21,034 nt of DNA, taken from positions 1-21,034 of the IMG/VR virus record IMGVR_UViG_3300005529_000109; one strand, given 5' to 3'. This document shows, in pieces, positions 14,608 to 20,360 of this stretch. The first letter of the stretch is position 1, and each line of letters starts with the position of its first letter. The notes beneath the pieces are model-generated. The model did not search any database. It had not been told where the DNA came from and saw nothing but the letters and a program-made list of their open reading frames with translations. Made by a program: the position numbers and the translations under genes. The stretch is from a virus.

Positions 14608-14644
14608 CCCGGCGCCCGCGCAGGCAGCCTGCGCGGGCGCCGGG
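14608..14644 (+). terminator. Perfect 17-bp hairpin after the major capsid gene
   Basis: CCCGGCGCCCGCGCAGG (14608-14624) and CCTGCGCGGGCGCCGGG (14628-14644) are perfect inverted repeats with a three-base CAG loop. This is the strongest hairpin noticed in the window. It fills the short gap between the capsid stop and the next gene. Actinobacterial terminators often lack a T-tract, so it is a good terminator or attenuator candidate that would lower expression of downstream genes. It could also protect the capsid mRNA from 3' exonucleases. Confidence 0.75.
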
Positions 14645-14663
14645 CCCGCCCGGAAGGAACCCC

Positions 14664-14927
14664 ATGCGCATCGCAGCACCCGACGGCGCCGTCGCCGGGA
14701 TGGAAGTCAAAGGCGCCTACACCGGCCGCGTCACCCGCTACAACGGCCGGATCATGGACGTCGAGAACCCGGCACACGCCAAGGCCCTGATCGCCGAGGG
14801 CGCGTTCCCGGTGTCGCTCACAGGCCGCACCCGGGCCGACCTCGGCTACCGCTGCCCCGCGTGCGGACACGGATCGTTCTTCGTCCGCTGCGGCAAGTGC
14901 GGCGGCCAGTGTGAGAGGGAGAGCTGA
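14664..14927 (+). CDS. Small zinc-ribbon protein following the capsid gene (87 aa)
   Basis: Residues 1-55 are a small beta domain (VKGAYTGRVTRYNGRIMDVENPAHAKALIAEGAFP) of a kind often found right after actinophage capsid genes. Residues 62-83 form a zinc ribbon: RCPACGHGSFFVRCGKCGGQC, with Cys64, Cys67, Cys76 and Cys79 in the C-x2-C...C-x2-C arrangement and an extra Cys83. GGAAGG about seven bases before the ATG gives a clear start. The stop overlaps the next start (TGATG). It probably belongs to the head or neck, but its role is not established. Lying beyond the hairpin, it should be expressed less than the capsid protein. Confidence 0.7.
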   Translation: MRIAAPDGAVAGMEVKGAYTGRVTRYNGRIMDVENPAHAKALIAEGAFPVSLTGRTRADLGYRCPACGHGSFFVRCGKCGGQCERES

Positions 14928-15313
14928 TGCCTCCACGCACCCGCAAGACAGCCGCTCCGGCGCCGTCGCTCGAGGACGCCGCAGCTGGCGTTTCCGAGAC
15001 CGTCGAGGAGTCCGCGCCGCCGAGCCCGGCCCAGTCCGACGCGACCGCCCCCGAGGACACGCCCACGCCCGACACCGCCGTCGCCGCCGGCGCCGCTCAA
15101 GAAACCACCACCGAGGGCGAGGCCGCGCAGGTCCCGTCCGAGCCGGCTCCCGCCGCAGAGGTCCAGCCAGCGACGCCCACCTTCCACTGGGAGTCGGTCA
15201 AGAACGACGGCACCGAACCGTGCCGGCTCTGCCCGCCCGGCACACCCCCCGATGGCGCAGGCTCCTACGGCTGCCCGCACGGTCAATGGGTGCGCGTCCA
15301 GGACTCCGACTGA
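14927..15313 (+). CDS. Disordered Ala/Pro/Glu-rich protein with C-terminal Cys motif (128 aa)
   Basis: Residues 1-84 are low-complexity Ala, Pro, Glu, Thr and Ser with a short basic start (PPRTRKT), and are probably disordered. The last 45 residues contain a compact motif: HWES at 87-90, Cys99-x2-Cys102, and Cys116-P-His118, followed by WVRVQD. This could bind zinc. It is coupled to both neighbours (TGATG at each end). No family is recognised. The layout of a flexible linker with a small metal-binding head resembles a tether or a minor head decoration protein, but this is only inference. Confidence 0.6.
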   Translation: MPPRTRKTAAPAPSLEDAAAGVSETVEESAPPSPAQSDATAPEDTPTPDTAVAAGAAQETTTEGEAAQVPSEPAPAAEVQPATPTFHWESVKNDGTEPCRLCPPGTPPDGAGSYGCPHGQWVRVQDSD

Positions 15314-15771
15314 TGGCGAAGATCGTACGTGGCAACGCGTCCGCCGCGGTGACCCAAACCACCACCGGCCAGGACTACCCGGCCGCACAAGCCGTAGCCA
15401 TCACCGACGGCGACGGCGGGCTGATGACGCTCACGGGCGGAACACTGCCGGTCTCCAGCGGCTCCGGCCCCTCCACCTCACTGAACGCCGCCACCGCGAC
15501 CGGCCCCGGCGCCGTCATCGACCTAGGTGTCGTCCGCTCCAGCCACACCCTGCAGACCACGGTGACGGGATCGCCGACGGGCGTCACGGTCAACCTCGAA
15601 GGTTCACTCACCGCCACCGGCCCATGGACGACGCTGGCTACATCCACCTCCACCACCGGGGACGTGCAGACCGCCACCGGCAAGGCCGTGCGGTACGTGC
15701 GCGCCAACCTCACCGTCCTGACCGCCGGGACGTCTCCCACGGTCACCGCTCTGATTGCGTCCGCGCAGTAA
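15313..15771 (+). CDS. Beta-rich minor structural protein (152 aa)
   Basis: The product has an N-terminal segment (MAKIVRGNASAAVTQTT) and a single beta-sandwich-like region from about residue 50 to the end. Readable strands are GAVIDLGVVRSSHTLQTTVTG, GVTVNLEGSLTATGPWTTLATS and AVRYVRANLTVL. The pattern of an LGVVRSSHTLQ strand, a VNLEGS strand and a GPWTTLATSTS strand occurs in phage decoration-type proteins, and in my reading resembles carbohydrate-binding sandwiches. The ATG overlaps the preceding stop (TGATG), and its own stop overlaps the next start (TAATG). A capsid decoration or neck protein is the most likely role. No catalytic residues are visible. Confidence 0.65.
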   Translation: MAKIVRGNASAAVTQTTTGQDYPAAQAVAITDGDGGLMTLTGGTLPVSSGSGPSTSLNAATATGPGAVIDLGVVRSSHTLQTTVTGSPTGVTVNLEGSLTATGPWTTLATSTSTTGDVQTATGKAVRYVRANLTVLTAGTSPTVTALIASAQ

Positions 15772-15950
15772 TGCCCGCGGTCATCACCACTGGCGGTCCT
15801 CGCGGACCCGAGAAGCACACCCACGAGGAAGCCGCCGACCTGGGCGTCGACGAAGGCGGAACGCTGATCGTCACCGCCCGCAAGGACAAGGGCGAATGGG
15901 TCATCGCCGTCTACGCCGCAGGCGCATGGCTGCACGCCGAGATCACCTGA
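15771..15950 (+). CDS. Small hypothetical protein (59 aa)
   Basis: The ATG overlaps the stop of the preceding gene as TAATG. The 59-residue product has a charged start (GGPRGPEKHTHEEAADLGVDEGG) followed by two or three beta strands (TLIVTARKDKGEWVIAVYAAGAWLHAEI). It has no cysteine, membrane segment or repeat. Coupled translation, a strong G/C third-position bias, and position between a structural protein and the connector argue that it is real. I do not recognise it. A small neck or head accessory protein is possible. Confidence 0.6.
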   Translation: MPAVITTGGPRGPEKHTHEEAADLGVDEGGTLIVTARKDKGEWVIAVYAAGAWLHAEIT

Positions 15951-15975
15951 CCGCCGGGTCCTACGGAGGTAAGCC

Positions 15976-16857
15976 GTGATCACCCCGTACGTGTCCGCCG
16001 CGTCGTTCCGCGCCCATCCGACCTACCTGGACCTCGACGACCTGCGCTACAACGACCCATCCTCGCTCGACCAGACCGCACAGTTGAACGATCTTCTGCT
16101 GATGTCCTCGGCGTGGGCCGACGGGTACTGCGAGCAACCCCTCGCGGCGCACCAGAACGTGCAGAACCTGCGCACCCGCTTCACCCGCGACGGAACCCTG
16201 AAAGTCCACCCGGACCACACCCCGGTCATCACGGTCACCTCGGTCGGCTACGGCTACACACCCACGTCGCTGACGACGTTCACGAACCCGGCCGTGTGGA
16301 GCGAGGACGGCCGCAACCTGGTCGTCACGATCGGCAGTGGTGGGCCGTGGACCGGGTCCTTGCAGTTCGGCGTCCCCGGCGCAGGCGCGCAGGTGTACAC
16401 GCAGCTCGTCTACACGGCCGGGTTCGTCGCCACGGTCCTGTCGGCCGGCGCCTCGGCAGGCGCGATGTCGCTGAGCGTCACGGACCCTACGGGCATCGAG
16501 CCCGGCGGCGTCTACCGGATCTGGGAGCCGGGCGCGGAGGAAAGCGTCACCGTGTCCTCCGCGTTCACACCCCCGGCATTTAGCGTGCCGCCGGTCCCCA
16601 CGGCCGTGCCGCTCGCGGCCCCGACGCTGTTCGCGCACACCGCGGCCCAGGACTTCACGAACATGGAGCACGACATGCGGCTCGGGATCGTGAACTACAC
16701 GGTCGCGCAGCTACTGCGCCCGGACACCGCCGCTGAGGACGCCTACCCGGACTCGCGCATGGCGTCGGGGACCCGGCAGACCGACTCACGCAAGGACGGT
16801 TCGGGCCTGATCGACGAGGCCGAGCGGCTGCTGGAGCGCTTCCGCAGGGTTCGCTGA
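15976..16857 (+). CDS. Head-tail connector protein with inserted beta domain (293 aa)
   Basis: The N-terminal half begins with a helical pair typical of gp6/gp15-like head-tail connectors (SAASFRAHPTYLDLDDL, QTAQLNDLLLMSSAWADGYC). It is followed by strands (TRFTRDGTLKVHPDHTPVITVTSVGYG) and a QLVYTAGF stretch. Residues about 150-215 look like an inserted beta domain (AGAMSLSVTDPTGIEPGGVYRIWEPGAEESVTV). The C-terminal helices (FTNMEHDMRLGIVNYTVAQLL, then GLIDEAERLLERFRRV) resume the connector pattern. The GTG follows GGAGGTAA six bases upstream. Such proteins form the ring beneath the portal. The assignment rests on helical pattern and gene order. Confidence 0.7.
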   Translation: MITPYVSAASFRAHPTYLDLDDLRYNDPSSLDQTAQLNDLLLMSSAWADGYCEQPLAAHQNVQNLRTRFTRDGTLKVHPDHTPVITVTSVGYGYTPTSLTTFTNPAVWSEDGRNLVVTIGSGGPWTGSLQFGVPGAGAQVYTQLVYTAGFVATVLSAGASAGAMSLSVTDPTGIEPGGVYRIWEPGAEESVTVSSAFTPPAFSVPPVPTAVPLAAPTLFAHTAAQDFTNMEHDMRLGIVNYTVAQLLRPDTAAEDAYPDSRMASGTRQTDSRKDGSGLIDEAERLLERFRRVR

Positions 16858-16914
16858 CGGCACCGCGCCGCCGTATCGGGTTGTTGGCTTCGTGATGCCG
16901 GATGGGGGTCGCCG

Positions 16915-17445
16915 GTGTCGATTCAGAACGTGCTGGACGGGATCTGCCAGTACTTCGGCGGCCCGTTCGACGCCCAGACGCGCACTTACCGCTCTTCGCT
17001 GGTGGACGGCGTCGGCGTGGTGCGCCGCGCCTGGGCGAAACGCGACAACCACGCCGACTACTTCAACGGCATGCCGCCCGGCACCCGCACCGGCAGCCAG
17101 ATCGTCGTGCACATAGCGCACCAGCGCGAGACCCGCAAAGCGGTCGGCGGAGCCACCAGCGGCGTCAAACGAGTGACGTACACGGTGGTGCTGCACTGCT
17201 ACATCCGCTCCAACACCCCGTTCGCGGAGGACGCGCAGGACGACGTGTACGCGCTGCGCGACAACCTGGTCGCGCGGCTGCGGCAGGACCGCACGCTCGG
17301 CGGCGCGGTGTTCCAGGCCGGTGAGGCCGTGGACGGCGAACTGTCCTGGATCGAGTTCGAGTACGGGCAGGCCGAAACCAAGGACGAGTTGACCAAGAAC
17401 TACCTGTCCATGCAGTTCCCCGTCACCGAGTACGTGTTCGCCTAA
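16915..17445 (+). CDS. Probable tail terminator / neck protein (176 aa)
   Basis: The protein starts with a short helix (IQNVLDGICQYFGG), continues with strands (TYTVVLHCYIRSNTPF, then a long helix AEDAQDDVYALRDNLVARLRQDRTLGG), and ends with a strand pattern LSWIEFEYGQAETKDELTKNYLSMQFPVTEY. The helix-strand-helix order and the LR-x-D-x4-GG segment fit tail-terminator-like proteins that cap the tail tube. It lies between the connector and the tail tube protein. The GTG follows GATGGGGGT. The family call is by pattern and position, so confidence is moderate; a stopper protein is the alternative. A short A-G spacer separates its stop from the next ATG. Confidence 0.6.
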   Translation: MSIQNVLDGICQYFGGPFDAQTRTYRSSLVDGVGVVRRAWAKRDNHADYFNGMPPGTRTGSQIVVHIAHQRETRKAVGGATSGVKRVTYTVVLHCYIRSNTPFAEDAQDDVYALRDNLVARLRQDRTLGGAVFQAGEAVDGELSWIEFEYGQAETKDELTKNYLSMQFPVTEYVFA

Positions 17446-17446
17446 G

Positions 17447-17887
17447 ATGGCCGGCCGCGGTCGCAGGCACGGTGCGCGACGGCACCAGGCCCGCAGGCAC
17501 GAGTCCGCGGCCGCCCGCAAGCGGCTCTCGGCACGGGAGAAGGGCCACAAGCACCCGCACAAGGGCAGCCACGCGCACCGCCGCCACACCGGGCACCGGC
17601 ACCCGGCGCGACGGCACACCGCGCACCGCCGCAAGGGGCTGAAACACCCGCACCGCGGGCCACACACCAAGCACACCCAGCGGCGCAAGGCGACCCGGCA
17701 CCGCCGCACGGTACATCGCGCGACACGCCACCACGCCACGCCGCATATCCGGCGTGAACGCATCCGCCCTGCTCGGTTCGCCCGCGGCCACACCCGCCTG
17801 CCCTCACGGTTCCGCAAAGGCCGACGCATCCGCGGCATGCGCTCCCCGTTCACCGCCGGGCGCCGGCACACCCGCGCCTGGCGCTGA
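17447..17887 (+). CDS. Extremely Arg/His-rich basic protein (146 aa)
   Basis: I count 42 Arg, 24 His and 9 Lys in 146 residues (51%) against three acidic residues (Glu). The centre repeats a histidine motif: GHKHPHKGSHAHRRHTGHRHP, followed by GLKHPHRGPHTKHTQRR. The C-terminal third is Arg-rich with few His (RRERIRPARFARG, RFRKGRRIRGMR). It opens one base after the previous stop (TAAGATGG), keeps about nine in ten third positions G or C, and fills what would be a 485-base gap. Caution: out-of-frame readings of GC-rich genes also look Arg/His-rich, but no competing open frame covers this region on either strand. It might condense or neutralise nucleic acid like a protamine, or bind metal through histidines. 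No family is recognised. Confidence 0.65.
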   Translation: MAGRGRRHGARRHQARRHESAAARKRLSAREKGHKHPHKGSHAHRRHTGHRHPARRHTAHRRKGLKHPHRGPHTKHTQRRKATRHRRTVHRATRHHATPHIRRERIRPARFARGHTRLPSRFRKGRRIRGMRSPFTAGRRHTRAWR

Positions 17888-17930
17888 TCGCCCCCTTCCC
17901 GCCCCGCCAGCCCGAGAGGGAGGCCGCCGC

Positions 17931-18215
17931 ATGCCCCCGCGCACCCGAACACCCAGCCCGCCGCAAACCGAGACCCGAGCGCCCGACGGCGAGCAGCCCG
18001 AACCGGACCACGGCGGATGGTTCCGCAACACCGGCGCCACCTCGCTCACGGTCCTCGGCGACGGCGTCACCGCCGTACTCGCGCCCGGCCGCATCGCCGC
18101 CCTGAACCGCACCCCCACGCACCGGGACCTGACGCCCGCCACTGAGGCGGACTTCCTCGCGCAGCAGGCCGCCGACACGGCGTCCGAGGCCAGCACCGAC
18201 GAGACGGAGGCGTAA
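17931..18215 (+). CDS. Small acidic hypothetical protein upstream of the tail tube gene (94 aa)
   Basis: GAGGGAGG upstream fixes the ATG. The 94-residue protein has a Pro/Glu/Arg-rich disordered start (MPPRTRTPSPPQTE...), a small beta core (GWFRNTGATSLTVLGDGVTAVLAPGRIAAL) and an acidic helical end (ATEADFLAQQAADTASEASTDETEA). The core pattern W-x-RNTG...LxPG appears in small phage proteins next to tail tube genes. The acidic tail contrasts with the basic protein just upstream, and the two might interact, which is speculative. The stop is six bases before the tail tube start, and GGAGG within its last codons serves that gene. Confidence 0.6.
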   Translation: MPPRTRTPSPPQTETRAPDGEQPEPDHGGWFRNTGATSLTVLGDGVTAVLAPGRIAALNRTPTHRDLTPATEADFLAQQAADTASEASTDETEA

Positions 18216-18221
18216 CCAGCC

Positions 18222-19238
18222 ATGGCCGGCCCCACCACCTTTCCCTCCGTCAAGCGGTTCATCGGCTTCGCGAAGGAAACCACACCCGGCACCCCGGTCG
18301 CCCCGGTCGCGTACATGCCGGTGACGAAGTTCGACTGGAACGACAAGCCGACGTGGCTGGATGACAAAGGCCTGCGCGGCGTGATGGCGGACGACTCGTT
18401 CAACGTCATCCAGGGCGTGCAACTCGGGGAGATCGACTTCGAAGGGCCGGTGTTCGCCGACGAACTGGGCTACCTGATCGGCAACATCATGGGCGCCGAC
18501 GACACCACCGGCGCGTCCGCCCCGTTCACGCACAAGTTCTCGCTGCTCAACACCGGCGGCGGCCAGCCGACGACGCACACCGTCACCCAGTACTACATGG
18601 CCGAGCCGACGCACCAGGCCCGGCAGTTCTCCGGCACGTGCGTCTCGGAAGTCGGGTTCAAGTTCAACGCCGAGTCCGAGCTGCTCACGTACACGGCGAA
18701 GGCCGCCTCCTGGGTCAGCAACGTGGCCGCCGCGACGCCGACGGCGACGTTCACCACGGCCAAGCCGCTGCCCTCCTGGCAGTCGGTGCTGGGTATCGCC
18801 GGCCCGGCGTCGGGCGGCACGCAGGTGCTCACGGTCGCGTCGGGCGAGTTCAACTTCAAGCGCTCACTCAAGCCGTACTTCACCGCGCAGAACTCACAGA
18901 ACCCGTACATCATCCAGCGCGGCGGCCTGACCGCGGACTGGAAGTTGTCGTTCGTCGCCGCCGACGAGACGCCGCTGACGTACATGCGCAACAACACCCA
19001 GCCGCAAATCCAGTTCATCCTCAACAACGGCCTCACGCTCGCCAACGCCCTCGTGGTGCAGGTGGACATGGCGCAGGCGGCGTTCACCGAGGCCAAGCCG
19101 AACTTCGGCAGCGAGGCCGTCATGTTCGACTGCACCGGGCGGTGCGTGCTGAACACCACGAACATCGGCACGTCGGGCGGGTACGGCCCGGCGACGATCA
19201 CGCTGCAGAACGCCATCGCCGCATCGACGTACGTGTAA
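18222..19238 (+). CDS. Major tail tube protein (338 aa)
   Basis: The sequence reads as a siphovirus tail tube protein: RFIGFAKETTPGTPVAPVAYMPVTKFDWNDKP at the N-terminus, a REG-type core (MADDSFNVIQGVQLGEIDFEGPVFADELGYLIGNIMG), then strands (SEVGFKFNAESELLTYTAKAASW, VASGEFNFKRSLKPYFTAQNSQNPY). It ends with a VMFDCTGRCVLNTTNIG segment. Length and gene order, ahead of the tail chaperone and tape measure genes, match. The product forms the hexameric tail tube through which DNA passes. The start ATG is preceded by GGAGG a few bases upstream, overlapping the previous gene end. It is probably the most abundant protein of the tail. Confidence 0.85.
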   Translation: MAGPTTFPSVKRFIGFAKETTPGTPVAPVAYMPVTKFDWNDKPTWLDDKGLRGVMADDSFNVIQGVQLGEIDFEGPVFADELGYLIGNIMGADDTTGASAPFTHKFSLLNTGGGQPTTHTVTQYYMAEPTHQARQFSGTCVSEVGFKFNAESELLTYTAKAASWVSNVAAATPTATFTTAKPLPSWQSVLGIAGPASGGTQVLTVASGEFNFKRSLKPYFTAQNSQNPYIIQRGGLTADWKLSFVAADETPLTYMRNNTQPQIQFILNNGLTLANALVVQVDMAQAAFTEAKPNFGSEAVMFDCTGRCVLNTTNIGTSGGYGPATITLQNAIAASTYV

Positions 19239-19254
19239 CCGGTAAGGACCCCGC

Positions 19255-19752
19255 ATGAAGATCGACCTCCCGTCCGGGGCGTGGGCGGACCTGCTCGCCC
19301 CGGACAAACTCAAGGCCAAGCACCAGCGCGCCGTGATGCGCGCGGTCACCGCCCAAGACCAGCGGGAAGGCGGCATGGCCGTCGACCTGACCGACGGTGT
19401 GATCGCCATCATCATCCAGGACTGGAACGTCACCGGCGACAACGGTGAACTGCTGCCGCTGCCCAGCGAGAAGTTCGCGTCCCTCGACGAACTCACGATC
19501 GAGGACTACGAGACGCTGCTGGGCCACGAGTACGTGGTGCAGGTCGCCACGCGGCTGATGAAGCTGCGCGGCGAACGCGTCTCCCCGGACGACTGGGACG
19601 ACCCCGAGTCCCCTTCCGTGCCCTCAGCCGCATCCGGGCCCGGCTCGAGGGCGGAGAGATCCCCGAGCACAAGAACGTCCGCACGGAGTGGGACGAAGAC
19701 GAAATCTACGCCCGGTTCGCGGAGCGCTGGGGCTGGCCGCCGCAAGTCGTAG
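19255..19752 (+). CDS. Tail assembly chaperone, G-type product (165 aa)
   Basis: The first ~120 residues (IDLPSGAWADLLAPDKLKAKHQRAVMRAVTAQDQREGG..., FASLDELTIEDYETLLGHEYVVQVATRLMKLRGERVSPDDWDDPES) look like a tail assembly chaperone. Such proteins guide the tape measure protein before tube formation. The gene lies between the tail tube and tape measure genes. Beyond codon 120 the 0-frame becomes Ser/Thr/Arg/Pro-rich (SPSTRTSARSGTKTKSTPGSRSAG), a typical out-of-frame reading. In the -1 frame a well-formed sequence continues to 19847. The AAGGA before the ATG fixes the start. Two products, short and frameshifted, are expected; the 0-frame tail may be a by-product. Confidence 0.7.
   Translation: MKIDLPSGAWADLLAPDKLKAKHQRAVMRAVTAQDQREGGMAVDLTDGVIAIIIQDWNVTGDNGELLPLPSEKFASLDELTIEDYETLLGHEYVVQVATRLMKLRGERVSPDDWDDPESPSVPSAASGPGSRAERSPSTRTSARSGTKTKSTPGSRSAGAGRRKS
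19602..19614 (+). other. Candidate -1 ribosomal frameshift region
   Basis: The chaperone frame (codon starts at 19255+3n) and the real coding downstream (codon starts one base earlier) overlap here. The 0-frame codons are CCC GAG TCC CCT TCC from 19603. A slip at C-CCC (19602-19605), where the tRNA-Pro can re-pair perfectly, or at CCT/CCC (19611-19614) would join the frames. No textbook slippery heptamer is seen, so the exact site is uncertain. A sequencing indel is the alternative. Confidence 0.5.
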
Positions 19753-19847
19753 ACGAGATCCCCGTCGGCCCGTTCAACCATCTGCTGCCGATCGCGCAGG
19801 TTTTCGACGAAGTGCGCGCCGAACGCGAGAACAGGCGGTGGAACTGA
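19614..19847 (+). CDS. Frameshift extension of the tail assembly chaperone (T-type part)
   Basis: In the -1 frame relative to the chaperone gene, the region encodes FRALSRIRARLEGGEIPEHK, then WDEDEIYARFAERWGWPPQVV and a C-terminus DEIPVGPFNHLLPIAQVFDEVRAERENRRWN ending at TGA 19845-19847. The sequence has a balanced composition, unlike the 0-frame tail, and lacks an own start or ribosome binding site, so it should be made as an extension. The fused product would be about 197 residues. It overlaps the next gene as TGATG. Phage T-type extensions bind the tail tube protein and tape measure; that role is assumed from the family. Confidence 0.65.
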   Translation, partial: FRALSRIRARLEGGEIPEHKNVRTEWDEDEIYARFAERWGWPPQVVDEIPVGPFNHLLPIAQVFDEVRAERENRRWN

Positions 19848-20299
19848 TGAGCGTGATCCTGGTGGGCGTCCCGCAGTTCACGGCGGCTCTCGACGCGCTG
19901 GTGGCCGCAGCCGGCGAAGCCACGAAGATAGCGGTGATCAAGGGCGGTCACCTGATACAGGCGGAAACCCAGAAGAAGCTCACCACGTCCTCGCACAAGA
20001 AGGGCACGCCCACGCCCTCACAGCCGGGCGAGCCGCCGTCTCTGGTGACCGGGCAGCTGCGCCGATCCATCCGCACAGATCACCCCAATCGCGGTGGTGA
20101 CGGGATCTGGTCGACGCGGATCGGCCCGACCGCCGCGTACGGGCGCATCCAGGAACTCGGCGGGGTTACCGGGCGCGGGCATGCGACGACACTGCCCGCA
20201 CGCCCGTATCTCGCGCCAGCGCTGGAGGCCGCGATCTCCTCGGGCCGTCTGGGCGAGGTGTTCGACGAGGCATGGCGTGTAGCACTCGGCCACCTGTGA
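19847..20299 (+). CDS. HK97 gp10-like neck/tail-completion protein (150 aa)
   Basis: The pattern is that of HK97 gp10-like proteins: an N-terminal helix (PQFTAALDALVAAAGEATKIAVIKGGHLIQAETQKKL), a loop with PGEPPSLVTGQLRRSI, strands with IWSTRIGPTAAYGRIQELGG, and the hallmark LPARPYLAPALEAAI. Such proteins usually sit at the head-tail junction or help tail completion. The ATG overlaps the stop of the chaperone extension (TGATG), which confirms the extension as coding. Its place directly before the tape measure, instead of before the tail tube gene, is less common. The C-terminal helix ends with FDEAWRVALGHL. Confidence 0.8.
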   Translation: MSVILVGVPQFTAALDALVAAAGEATKIAVIKGGHLIQAETQKKLTTSSHKKGTPTPSQPGEPPSLVTGQLRRSIRTDHPNRGGDGIWSTRIGPTAAYGRIQELGGVTGRGHATTLPARPYLAPALEAAISSGRLGEVFDEAWRVALGHL

Positions 20300-20360
20300 C
20301 ACCCGCCTGAGCATTCCCTGCCCGTAGCCCGCTTCCGTTCACCGCCGGGGGTGGGTGTCA

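Noticed and set aside
19688-19846. Upstream extension of the gp10-like frame
   Set aside because: It is Arg-rich and overlaps the chaperone extension. The ATG at 19847 in TGATG is the better start.
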